64,000 nucleotides of DNA from Xenia sp. Carnegie-2017. Its lineage: Eukaryota > Cnidaria > Anthozoa > Malacalcyonacea > Xeniidae. The stretch spans positions 13,557,800 to 13,621,799 of the forward strand of contig NW_025813483.1 of assembly GCF_021976095.1 (NCBI RefSeq), in the 5' to 3' direction. Positions 1 to 11,800 of this stretch are shown one piece after another. The notes under the pieces were generated by a model. That model was not told where the DNA came from. It searched no databases and saw only the letters and a program-made list of their open reading frames with translations. Every line of letters begins with the position of its first letter. The stretch's first letter is position 1. Made by a program: the position numbers and the translations under genes.

Positions 1-2340
1 ATCAACAAAGTCGGATGACACGAATGCGCGTAATATAATCTTGCATATTTAAGTTAAGAATTCCGATTCTTTAACAAACAAAGGCCTATAAATAAAAAAC
101 TACACGGTAGAATTTGTTTAAACTTGGCCAGAATATAGATAATTATATTGTCTAAAATATATCCAAAATCTGGAGGTGGCACAAAAAAATACGTTGTAGA
201 AAATCATCGACAAAGTTGGATGACACGAATGCGCGTAATATAATCTTGCATATTTAAGTTAAGAATTCCGGTTCTTTAACAAACAAAGGCCTATAAATAA
301 AAAACTACATGGTAGAATTTTTTTAAACTTGGCCAGAATATAGATAATTATATTGCCTAAAATATATCAAAAATCTGGAGGTGGCACAAAAAATAAGTTG
401 TAGAAAATCATCGACAAAGTCGGATGACACGAATGCGCGTAATATAATCTTATATAATTATGTTGAGAATTCAAGTCATTAAAACAAAGGCCTGTAAATA
501 AAAACTACACGGTAGAATTTTTAAACTTGGCCAGAATATAGATAATTATATTGTCTATAACATATCCAAAATCTGGAGGTGGCACAAAAAATAAAAGAAA
601 TAATATTCCTTGAGAATGTACTCTGGTATTAACTGTGAAGTTGGCACCACATTCGACAAACAGCTCTATAGTTAAAAAACTACACGGTAGAATTTTTTTA
701 AATTTGGCCATGTTGTAGATATTCTTACTGTCTAAAATATATCCAAAATCTGGAGGTGGCACAAAAAAATAAGTTGTAGAAAATCATCGACAAAGTCGGA
801 TGACACGAATGCGCGTAATATAATCTTATATAATTATGTTGAGAATTTCAAGTCATTGAAAACAAAGGCCTGTAAATAAAAAACTACGCGGTAGAATTTT
901 TTTAAACTTGACCAGAATATAGATAATTATATTGTCTATAACATATCCAAAATCTGGAAGTGGCACAAAAAAAAAATAATATTCCTTGAGAATGTACTCT
1001 GGTATTAACTGTGAAGTTGGCACCACATTCGACAAACAGCTCTATAAATAAAAACTACACGGTAGAATTTTTAAAATTTGGCCATGTTGTAGATATTCTT
1101 ACTGTCTAAAATATATCCAAAATCTGGAGGTGGCACAAAAAAATAAGTTGTAGAAAATCATCGACAAAGTCGGATGACACGAATGCGCGTAATATAATCT
1201 TGCATATTTAAGTTAAGAATTCCGGTTCTTTAACAAAACAAAGCCTTATCAATAAAAAACTACACGGTAGAATTTTTTTAAACTTGGCCAGAATATAGAT
1301 AATTATATTGTCTAAAATATATCCAAAATCTGGAGGTGGCACAAAAAAATAAGTTGTAGAAAATCATCGACAAAGTCGGATGACACGAATGCGCGTAATA
1401 TAATCTTGCATATTTAAGTTAAGAATTCCTGTTCTTTAACAAACAAAGGCCTATAAATAAAAAACTACACGGTAGAATTTTTTTAAACTTGGCCAGAATA
1501 TAGATAATTATATTGTCTAAAATATATCAAAAATCTGGAGGTGGCACAAAAAAATAAGTTGTAGAAAATCATCGACATAGTGAGATGACACGAATGCGCC
1601 TAATATGATCTTATATAATTGAGTTGAGAATTTCAAGTCATTGCTAAACAAAGGCCTGTAAATAAAAAACTCTACGGTAGAATTTTTTTAAACTTGGCCA
1701 TATCGTAGACATTCTTATTGTCTATAACATATCCAAAACCTGGAGGTGGCACAAAAAAATAAAAGGAATAATATTCCTTGAGAATGTACTCTGGTATTAA
1801 CCGTGAAGTTGGCACCACATTCGACAAACAGCTCTATAGCTAAAAAACTACACGGTAGAATTTTTTTAAACTTGGCCGTAATGTAGATATTCTTATTGTC
1901 TATAGCATATCCAAAATCTGGAGGTGGCACAAAAAAATAAATGATAGAAAACCATCGACATAGTTAGATGACACGAATTCGCGTAATATAATATTGCATG
2001 TGATGAACAGTTGTTTTTATTTTGTTTTGTTGTGACGTAGCGCGTGCATTTCACGTGATTGACATTTTGGGATTATCACAGAAGGGGGGAGTATTGTTGA
2101 AAATAAAACAATTCGAGATGTTGTTGTTGTTGAATAACGTAGTGTTTTTCTTTTGACGACTTCGTTGTAAAAAAATAACGATTTTATCATGCAACGTGCA
2201 TGACATTGCATATTTAAGTTAAGAATTCCTGTTCTTTAACAAACAAAGCTTTATATAAATAAAAAACTACACGGTAGAATTTTTTAAACTTTGCCATATT
2301 GTAGATATTCTTATTGTCTATAACATATCCAAAATCTGGA
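1..2340. repeat. Left tandem satellite array (arm of a large inverted repeat)
   Basis: AT-rich tandem array running off the left edge of the window. Two related units mix. Unit A is about 205 bp and carries, on the minus strand, GTGCCACCTCCAGATTTTGG, then TTCTACCGTGTAG, AGGCCTTTGTTTG and ACGCGCATTCGTGTCATC. Unit B is about 165 bp; it shares the first half but then switches to GAATGTGGTGCCAACTTCAC and ACATTCTCAAGGAATATT. The units are the reverse complement of those at 4958-8580 and come in the same order counted from the centre. Open frames across the array (PPPDFGY repeats) only reflect unit length and are not genes. Confidence 0.9.
1990..2210. repeat. Non-satellite segment embedded in the left arm
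   Basis: About 220 bp that is not built from the satellite units. It holds a run of GTT triplets, a G-run and a CACGTG core. Its reverse complement lies at about 5100-5325 and looks identical over the parts I compared, so both arms carry it. It splits the array next to the centre. It may be an old insertion or the non-repetitive inner part of the element's terminal repeat. I see no coding capacity or known RNA. Confidence 0.6.
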
Positions 2341-2610
2341 GGTGGCACAATAAAACAAATGATAGAAAATTATCTTATAATTAGAAAACGGCTATTATTT
2401 ACCACAGTATTTTTCTTTCTATCGCATTTTTTTTACGTTGTTGACACGATCAGAATATCGATTAACGATTTCAATTTTTCTGAAAATGTTCCTTTTGCAT
2501 TCTGAACCTATATGAAGTTACTTTTCTTCGACGATGAATAGAGAATTGAACGTGACTTTTGGCAGATTTTAGTTACTACGCTCTTGCCCGTTTCCGCTTT
2601 TTTAACACGT
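2341..2610. repeat. Unique inner part of the left arm
   Basis: About 270 bp of non-tandem DNA between the satellite and the LINE tail. It is mirrored by 4708-4957: AAAACGGCTATTATTTACC here corresponds to GGTAAATAATAGCCGTTTT there. It shows that the inverted duplication includes flanking DNA and not only the LINE. It has no gene-like content. Confidence 0.7.
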
Positions 2611-4350
2611 CATCATCATCATCATCATCATCATCAGCCGTTCACGCCACTGCTGGCAGATGGCCTCCACAACTTCTTCCACTATATTCGGTCTTTAGCT
2701 CTCCTCATCCAGGTCTTTCCAGTTTCCTCTTCGATCTCGTCTCTCCATCTTCTCTTTGGCTTTCCTCTTCCTCTGGTGCAGTTTTGTACCATTCTGTTGT
2801 CAATTTGGCCCATCTGTTGTTTTCCATTCTTGCCACATGTCCTGCCCATCTGCCTTTCATTTCTTTTGCTGTTTGATGACATCTTTCACCCTAGTTCTCT
2901 CTCTGATTACTTCATTCCTGATCTTGTCTTTTAGCTTGATATTTATTATGCTCCTCTCATGCTCCTTTGTGTGACTGCCAGCTTCCTTGATTGGTGTTTT
3001 GTAAGCGCCCATGTTTCTGCTCCGTATGTCATAGATGGTAAAATGACAGTGTCCATTATTTTCCTCTTCAAACTGTTTGATGTTCTTCTCCTTTAGAAAG
3101 TGACTGTATTGCCCGAATCTTCTCCATCCGACATTGATTCTTTGATTGACCTCAACACTGATTTCATTTCTTGGTGTTAACATTTTTCCAAGGTATTTGT
3201 ACTCCTCCACCTCCTCCAACTTCTCTCCGTCAACTGTGATCCTCTTCTTTGCTTCCTCCTTGCGATGTCATTGCACATGATATTGGTTTTTTCTTATTCA
3301 TTTTCATACCATCTTTCTTTCCTTCTTCATTCAGTTTCGTCAAAAGTTCTTGGAGATCTTCCTCTTTGTTTGCAAACAAGATGATGTCATCTGCGAATCT
3401 TAAGTTGTTCATTACTCTTCCGTTGATGTTGATGCCTTTTTCCAATGGTATTCTTTTGAAGATCTCTTCAATGGCAGCAGTGAACATGATAGGTCACAGT
3501 ATGTCTCCTTCGCGGACACCTTTCTTTATCTTGATCTTTTCGCTCAGCTTCTCTGTTCTTATTTGCGCTGTGCCTTCTCTGTATGTTTCCTTTATGCTGT
3601 TTATGATCTTTCCTGGTACTCCGTGTTTCTCAAGTGATTGGAATACTGGGGCGCATGCTTGATGGAATCGAATGCCTTTTCGTAATCTACAAATGCCATG
3701 AACAGTGGTTGTTGGTACTCGTTGGTTTTCTCGAGTATTTGTCCTGTAGCATGCAGGTGGTCTGCAGTGGAGAGTCCTTTCCTGTATGCTGCTTGCTCTG
3801 GGGGTTGATGTTCATCCAGAGTGCCACTGATCCTGTTCTTGATGATTTTCATGAACAACTTGTAGATGTGGGATAGCAAACTGATGGGGCGGTAGTTTGC
3901 AAGATCTTTCTTGTCTCCCTTCTTGAAGAGTAGAATAATGATGGCGTTCTTCCACTTTTTTTGGCACTTTTTCCGTCTCAATGGCTTTGTTGTAAAGATG
4001 CTGAAGTTTTTCCATTAGGATGTCACCTCCGGCCTTTATCATCTCTATCACCACAAGATCTTCACCGGGTGATTTTCCATTTTTCATCTGATGGATTGCC
4101 TTCTCCACTTCGCATTTCATGATTACTGGAGTCTCTTCTGCTGGTCTCAACTGAATGTTTTGGGAGGGATCTTCGTACAGTGCCTGATAGAATTCTGCAC
4201 ATCTCTCGAGGATTCTTTTTCTGTCTGTTGTTACCTTTCCATCCTTCTCCTTCAGCGCTTGAATCAGAGCCTTCTTTCCATCTCCTGTTGTGCTCTTTTT
4301 CAACCTTTGCAACTTTCAACTGCTTCTCTGATTCTCTTGGTGTTTGCTTC
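2611..4350 (-). mobile_element. 5'-truncated LINE (endonuclease-reverse transcriptase type), degraded
   Basis: Minus-strand remains of a non-LTR retrotransposon. Reading from 4350 down one sees a pre-RT stretch with EFYQALYEDPSQN and KNGKSPGEDL, then the RT core with [33 protein letters not shown] and [12 protein letters not shown], then the catalytic block LRFADDIILFA (F-A-D-D). Next comes VEEYKYLGKMLTPRNE and a basic tail RGRGKPKRRWRDEIEEETGK. The 3' end is a (TGA)n microsatellite, read as CAT repeats at about 2610-2637, which is typical of RTE-like elements. The coding sequence is broken over several frames and the endonuclease region is absent, so it is not active. The clade is uncertain (RTE-like or a related EN-RT family). 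Confidence 0.85.
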
Positions 4351-4707
4351 TCTCATGGAGAGGAGCATACTAAATATCAAGCTAAAAGACAAGATCAGGA
4401 ATGAAGTAATAAGAGAGAGAACTAGGGTGAAAGATGTCATCCAAACAGCAAAAGAAATGAAAGGCAGATGGGCAGGACATGTGGCAAGAATGGAAAACAA
4501 CAGATGGGCCAAATTGACAACAGAATGGTACCCAAGAAACTGCACCAGAGGAAGAGGAAAGCCAAAGAGAAGATGGAGAGACGAGATCGAAGAGGAAACT
4601 GGAAAGACCTGGATGAGGAGAGCTAAAGACCGAATATAGTGGAAGAAGTTGTGGAGGCCATCTGCCAGCAGTGGCGTGAACGGCTGATGATGATGATGAT
4701 GATGATG
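4350..4707 (+). mobile_element. Second LINE 3' end, inverted relative to the first
   Basis: Plus-strand copy of the last ~350 bp of the same LINE. It encodes INIKLKDKIRNEVIRERTR, EMKGRWAGHVARMENNRWA and the basic tail RGRGKPKRRWRDEIEEETGK, and ends in (ATG)n at about 4686-4707. It is nearly identical to the reverse complement of about 2611-2965. The two copies are fused through their 5' sides at about 4350, with tails pointing outward. The RT core occurs only once, in the left copy. Confidence 0.85.
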
Positions 4708-4957
4708 ACGTGTTAAAAGCGGAAACGGGCAAGAGCGTAGTAACTAAAATCTGCCAAAAGTCACGTTCAATTCTCTATTCATCGTCGAAGAAAAGTAACT
4801 TCATATAGGTTCAGAATGCAAGAGGAACATTTTCAGAAAATTGAAATCGTTAATCGATATTCTGATCGTGTCAACAACGTAAAAAAAATGCGATAGAAAG
4901 AAAAATACTGTGGTAAATAATAGCCGTTTTCTAATTATAAGATAATTTTCTATCATT
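4708..4957. repeat. Unique inner part of the right arm
   Basis: Mirror of 2341-2610, between the LINE microsatellite tail and the right satellite array. There is no coding signal. Confidence 0.7.
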
Positions 4958-7900
4958 TGTTTTTTGTGCCACCTCCAGATTTTGGATATGTTATAGACAA
5001 TAAGAATATCTACAATATGGCAAAGTTTAAAAAATTCTACCGTGTAGTTTTTTATTTATAAGGCTTTGTTTGTTAAAGAACAGGAATTCTTAACTTAAAT
5101 ATGCAATGTCATGCACGTTGCATGATAAAATCGTTATTTTTTTACAACGAAGTCGTCAAAAGAAAAACACTACGTTATTCAACAACAACAACATCTCGAA
5201 TTGTTTTATTTTCAACAATACTCCCCCCTTCTGTGATAATCCCAAAATGTCAATCACGTGAAATGCACGCGCTACGTCACAACAAAACAAAATAAAAACA
5301 ACTGTTCATCACATGCAATATTATATTACGCGAATTCGTGTCATCTAACTATGTCGATGGTTTTCTATCATTTATTTTTTTGTGCCACCTCCAGATTTTG
5401 GATATGCTATAGACAATAAGAATATCTACATTACGGCCAAGTTTAAAAAAATTCTACCGTGTAGTTTTTTAGCTATAGAGCTGTTTGTCGAATGTGGTGC
5501 CAACTTCACGGTTAATACCAGAGTACATTCTCAAGGAATATTATTCCTTTTATTTTTTTGTGCCACCTCCAGGTTTTGGATATGTTATAGACAATAAGAA
5601 TGTCTACGATATGGCCAAGTTTAAAAAAATTCTACCGTAGAGTTTTTTATTTACAGGCCTTTGTTTAGCAATGACTTGAAATTCTCAACTCAATTATATA
5701 AGATTATATTACGCGCATTCGTGTCATCCACTTTGTCGATGATTTTCTACAACTTATTTTTGTGCCACCTCAGATTTTGGATATATTTTAGACAATATAA
5801 TTATCTATATTCTGGCCAAGTTTAAAAAAATTCTACCGTGTAGTTTTTTATTTATAGGCCTTTGTTTGTTAAAGAACAGGAATTCTTAACTTAAATATGC
5901 AAGATTATATTACGCGCATTCGTGTCATCCGACTTTGTCGATGATTTTCTACAACTTATTTTTTTGTGCCACCTCCAGATTTTGGATATATTTTAGACAA
6001 TATAATTATCTATATTCTGGCCAAGTTTAAAAATTCTACCGTGTAGTTTTATTTATAAGGCTTTGTTTGTTAAAGAACCGGAATTCTTAACTTAAATATG
6101 CAAGATTATATTACGCGCATTCGTGTCATCCGACTTTGTCGATGATTTTCTACTTATTTTTTTTTGTGCCTCCAGATTTTGGATATATTTTAGACAATAA
6201 GAATATCTACAATATGGCCAAATTTTAAAAATTCTACCGTGTAGTTTTTAAATATAGAGCTGTTTGTCGAATGTGGTGCCAACTTCACAGTTAATACCAG
6301 AGTACATTCTCAAGGAATATTATTTTTTTGTGCCACCTCCAGATTTTGGATATGTTATAGACAATATAATTATCTATATTCTGGCCAAGTTTAAAAATTC
6401 TACCGTGTAGTTTTTTATTTACAGGCCTTTGTTTTCAATGACTTGAAATTCTCAACATAATTATATAAGATTATATTACGCGCATTCGTGTCATCCGACT
6501 TTGTCGATGATTTTCTACAACTTATTTTTTTGTGCCACCTCCAGATTTTGGATATATTTTAGACAATAAGAATATCTACAACATGGCCAAGTTTAAAAAA
6601 TTCTACCGTGTAGTTTTTAACTATAGAGCTGTTTGTCGAATGTGGTGCCAACTTCACGGTTAATACCAGAGTACATTCTCAAGGAATATTATTTCTTTTA
6701 TTTTTTTGTGCCACCTCCAGATTTTGGATATATTTTAGACAATATAATTATCTATATTCTGGCCAAGTTTAAAAAATTTCTACCGTGTAGTTTTTATTTA
6801 TAGGCCTTTGTTTTTAATGACTTGAAATTCTCAACATAATTATATAAGATTATATTACGCGCATTCGTGTCATCCGACTTTGTCGATGATTTTCTACAAC
6901 TTATTTTTGTGCCACCTCCAGATTTTGGATATATTTTAGGCAATATAATTATCTATATTCTGGCCAAGTTTAAAAATTCTACCGTGTAGTTTTTTATTTA
7001 TAGGCCTTTGTTTGTTAAAGAACCGGAATTCTTAACTTAAATATGCAAGATTATATTACGCGCATTCGTGTCATCCAACTTTGTCGATGATTTTCTACAA
7101 CGTATTTTTTTGTGCCACCTCCAGATTTTGGATATATTTTAGACAATATAATTATCTATATTCTGGCCAAGTTTAAAAAATTCTACCGTGTAGTTTTTAT
7201 TTATAGGCCTTTGTTTGTTAAAGAATCGGAATTCTTAACTTAAATATGCAAGATTATATTACGCGCATTCGTGTCATCCGACTTTGTTGATGATTTTCTA
7301 CAACTTATTTTTTTGTGCCACCTCCAGATTTTGGATATATTTTAGACAATATAATTATCTATATTCTGGCCAAGTTTAAAAAAATTCTACCGTGTAGTTT
7401 TTTATTTATAGGCCTTTGTTTGTTAAAGAACCGGAATTCTTAACTTAAATATGCAAGATTATATTACGCGCATTCGTGTCATCCGACTTTGTCGATGATT
7501 TTCTATAACTTATTTTTTTGTGCCACCTCCAGATTTTGGATATATTTTAGACAGTAAGAATATCTACAACATGGCCAAATTTAAAAAAATTCTACTGTGT
7601 AGTTTTTTAACTATAGAGCTGTTTGTCGAATGTGGTGCCAACTTCACAGTTAATACCAGAGTACATTCTCAAGGAATATTATTTCTTTTATTTTTTGTGC
7701 CACCTCCAGATTTTAGATATGTTATAGACAATATAATTATCTATATTCTGGCCAAGTTTAAAAAAATTCTACCGTGTAGTTTTTTATTTACAGGCCTTTG
7801 TTTTCAACGACTTGAAATTCTCAACATAATTATATAAGATTATATTACGCGCATTCGTGTCATCCGACTTTGTTGATGATTTTCTACAACTTATTTTTTT

Positions 7901-8580
7901 GTGCCACCTCCAGATTTTTGATATATTTTAGACAATATAATTATCTATATTCTGGCCAAGTTTAAAAAAATTCTACCGTGTAGTTTTTTATTTATAGGCC
8001 TTTGTTTGTTAAAGAACAGGAATTCTTAACTTAAATATGCAAGATCATATTACGCGCATTCGTGTCATCCGACTTTGTCGATGATTTTCTACAACTTATT
8101 TTTTTGTGCCACCTCCAGATTTTGGATATATTTTAGACAGTAAGAATATCTACAACATGGCCAAATTTTAAAAAATTCTACCGTGTAGTTTTTTAAATAT
8201 AGAGCTGTTTGTCGAATGTGGTGCCAACTTCACAGTTAATACCAGAGTACATTCTCAAGGAATATTATTTCTTTTTTTTTTTGTGCCACTTCCAGATTTT
8301 GGATATGTTATAGACAATATAATTATCTATATTCTGGTCAAGTTTAAAAAAATTCTACCGCGTAGTTTTTTATTTACAGGCCTTTGTTTTCAATGTCTTG
8401 AAATTCTCAACATAATTATATAAGATTATATTACGCGCATTCGTGTCATCCGACTTTGTCGATGATTTTCTACAACTTATTTTTTTGTGCCACCTCCAGA
8501 TTTTGGATATATTTTAGACAATATAATTATCTATATTCTGGGCAAGTTTAAAAAAATTCTACCGTGTAGTTTTTAAATTA
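4958..8580. repeat. Right tandem satellite array (arm of a large inverted repeat)
   Basis: Reverse-orientation partner of the left array, with about 18 units of ~205 bp (A) or ~165 bp (B). Counted outward from the centre the order of units (B, A, A, A, B, A, B, A, A, A ...) matches the left arm over all of the left arm that is in the window. Differences are mainly homopolymer lengths and scattered substitutions. The mirror of the embedded segment is at about 5100-5325. The array ends abruptly near 8580, in unique DNA about 315 bp before the DHTKD1 start codon. Because the left end is outside the window, target-site duplications cannot be examined. Confidence 0.9.
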
Positions 8581-8896
8581 TAGGCTAATTAAGAGAAATG
8601 GAAAGTACACTGTAATATAAATCTTAGTGTTTTCTTCAATTTCTTGACTTTTATACATTTTTGTGATAGTTAAGGACTGTAAAATAGTAATAAACAGTTA
8701 AGAATTGTTTTTTACTGTTGTATTTGATGGGAAACGTGTTTTAAAGACGATTTTTCGATTTATCATTTTGAATGATAAATTTTAGTTGAATGTGGTGATG
8801 AATGTTGTGATGAATGTTGTGTTGAATGTGGTGCCCAATGTGGTGCCAATTTCATGGTAGTCATTTTTCAGTATTTAAATGCAATTTATAGTAAAA
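8581..8896 (+). promoter_or_regulatory. Upstream region of DHTKD1
   Basis: Short AT-rich stretch between the satellite and the DHTKD1 start codon; any core promoter and 5' UTR must lie here or inside the array. At 8786-8865 it holds a small degenerate repeat, GAATGTGGTGATGAATGTTG and relatives, ending in GAATGTGGTGCCCAATGTGG. I see no clear TATA box. Confidence 0.3.
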
Positions 8897-11800
8897 ATGT
8901 TGAATTCATTTCGTTATCGAACTATTGTTTTCAGAAATGTATTTTACCGTTGCTACAAAGCAAGAACGAATCGTTTTGGCTATAAAGAGACGACCATCGC
9001 ATCTGATGGTAATTTGTTGAAATAAGATTGTCGTAAATTTATTGTATTTAGTTTTCTTTTGTCTAGTTTGTGTTTATCCACTCGTAGTCAAGTATCATAA
9101 GTTCTTTATCAGTTGTTTTTAACCGCTATTCTTTCAGACACTCAAAATCAGCACATCAATTTAGCTGTTGATAATTCCAATCTTTGTCAACTTGCTTGGA
9201 AATACAGAGACTATGGACACAAAAAGGCATTAATTGATCCATTGAACAGAATTCCAAGGTGGCTACCAGTTGAACATCTGGCTAGTATGATAAGTTTTTT
9301 CTGTGCAAAGGGTTTCTTCTTTTGCTGACATTGATTGAATGTAAAGATCTGCACTTATATGTTTGTCCTTTGCACAATTTGCAAACTTTCTAGTCTTGAT
9401 GAATGATTGCTTCATTCAAAATAATTATGTGAAAGTACTCAATGACTTACAAATGTATAATATCTTTCAGAATATGTGAGGAAATTGACAATTTTTCATC
9501 ATTGTATAATGTTATGAACAATAATAAGGATGTTAGTCTGCTGGGTAGGTTTTTCTACATTCTACAAATGCATCCTTTGCCATGGTGAGATAATTTGTTT
9601 TTTAGTTTTTTTTATGAAGATTAGTAGTTTTATTATTAGTGAAATATACAGAATTTCTTAATTTGAACTATAACAGATACATAAACTATGTATGTGCATT
9701 TCTGAGCCAATTAGATGCATTCTCTACAAAACCTGCATCTACATTGTTCAGGAACATTTAAAATTTGCATCATATTTGTGAATTTGGACGTACTAAATCC
9801 TTGTCTTTTTAGGCATTCTCAACATTCCTGACAAAGAAGCAGCACCTTTATCTGAAGTTATCAGACATCTTGAAAGCATTTACTGTGGACATCTTTCTGT
9901 GGAATTAAATCATTTATCCGTAGGTTTATTTTTATACTTTTTTGGAGATAAAGGTGGAATACCTCACACTTTCAAGAGCTTCCTGTTAGCTCCTTTTCAA
10001 TAAGAAAGCAATTTGTATATCCTTTCTATTATATTATTGTATTATTTTATTTATTATCTATCTGACCAGAATGAAGAGGAAAAGCAATGGCTTGCACATA
10101 AATTGGAAGAAAGTACTTTTCAGTTCTCATTGTCTTCAGAGAAAAAGAAACATGTTGCAAAACTTTTGATGAAAGCTAAGGTAATGTGAGGGGGTAGATA
10201 GGATAGATTGTGAATAGGAAAGAAAGTGGAATAGAGATGGACTGTTAATAGTCCATGGTGGGACTGTGGGAGTATAGTGAAGATAAACACAGGTTGTATG
10301 ACGTGATAGGAATGAAAGGGGAGTGAAGATAAGACATTCATTTCTCAGGAGTGGAACTTAAATTAAGAGCACAGGTAATATTAGTAGATAGATATAAGGA
10401 TAGGTTAAACACAGAGTAAAAATTGTTGTGAATATGGGTAAGTTAATATCCATCATAGTTGAAATGTTGTTGCATTAGATTAAGTTAATATCCCAGGAGT
10501 GTCTTGTACATGTTCTTTTGCTTGTACACTCTAGACCTTTGATGATTTCCTGGCCAAAAAATTCCCAACATTTAAACGTTATTGTGGAGCTGGTGCTGAG
10601 AGTGCATTACCATTTATTGATGAGTTGCTTTCAGAGGCATCAGCTGGTATGCAATGACCATTGGTGGATCATATATATTATAAACACGTGGAAAACACGT
10701 GATGATTCATAACTTTATCTTTTTGCTATACTCTGACTTCATCAAACGCAACACTTACAAGTACAATGAACCGAACGAAACTAACAACTCAACGACAATA
10801 GCAACGATACCTTATAATAAAAGTACGTATGAGACTATCTCGCGTATCTTACGACCATACAACATACGTGTCGCACATAAACCAATCACAACGTTACGAC
10901 AAGTGCTAACGAACATAAAGGACAAAGAACAACCCAACGAACGACAAGGTGTAGTTTACAAAATAAACTGCTCCGACTGCCACGCTTTCTCTATCGGGGA
11001 GACTGGCAGGAACCTAAACATAAGACTTACTGAACACAAACGAGCTACAAAGAAACAAGATAAAACCAATCACATTGCCGAACACCATCGACTGACAAAA
11101 CACAACATTGACTGGGACTCGGCAAAATGTATTACATACAGCACTGACTATAGACAACGCCTTACATTAGAAAGTTGGTAGACCAACTTAGAACAAAACC
11201 CCCTGAACAGATCACAACAATTACCGGCACCTTACAAACGACTCATTTACAATACAAACAAACAAGCAACGAACACATTACTTTAGACTAATCCACGATA
11301 ACAAGAAACCCAAACACCCAAACATTTCCCGTGCACACAATACGATGACGTAAAGCCTGCAGCACACGAGAGCTATCAGCTTAGCTAAAAGTTACTCGTA
11401 CCCGTTAGCTCAGGCAATAGCTCGATGAGTGTGGATGAATTTTACTGACTTTTATCGCTCATGTAACCTTTTCTCGCATATCAAGCATGTTTGATAATTT
11501 TGGCCCCGCGAGGCAAAAAACTCACCGTTTGCGCCGAATGTAAGCTAGTTGCTCACATAACCAATTGAAGAACCAATATAGTGATGCGTCCTTTTATCTT
11601 GCGAACAAATAGCAATATATATATATAGGCTACCGCAACAAGCGAATTGATGAGCGAGTACATGCTAGACAAATTTAAGTCATTTACAAACTAGTCGACG
11701 CCATGGCCAAACTACCACTAAGTACAAGTGACAAAATCTTTGGAATAGAACTATTTCCATGTTGACCGTTAAGACAATTTTGTTCTCGACTTTAATCCCA

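Noticed and set aside
505-1930. Open frames encoding repeated PPPDFGY ... AKFKKILP peptides in both satellite arms
   Set aside because: They are translations of the tandem unit in whichever frame lacks stops. There is no start context, no conservation beyond the DNA repeat, and the frames end wherever homopolymer length changes.
1990-2211. Identical 64-residue frames in the embedded segment (also at 5101-5295)
   Set aside because: Identity follows from the DNA inverted repeat. The composition is anonymous and no family is recognised.
2559-2974. Plus-strand frames with His- or Ser-rich peptides
   Set aside because: They are antisense to the LINE tail. The His/Ser runs come from its CAT/ATC microsatellite.
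1-8580. Palindrome as a missed sequencing-adapter artefact
   Set aside because: Such artefacts turn back with almost no loop. Here about 1.4 kb of RT sequence is present once, and the arms differ in homopolymers and scattered bases. It is not fully excluded, so the check is listed under findings.
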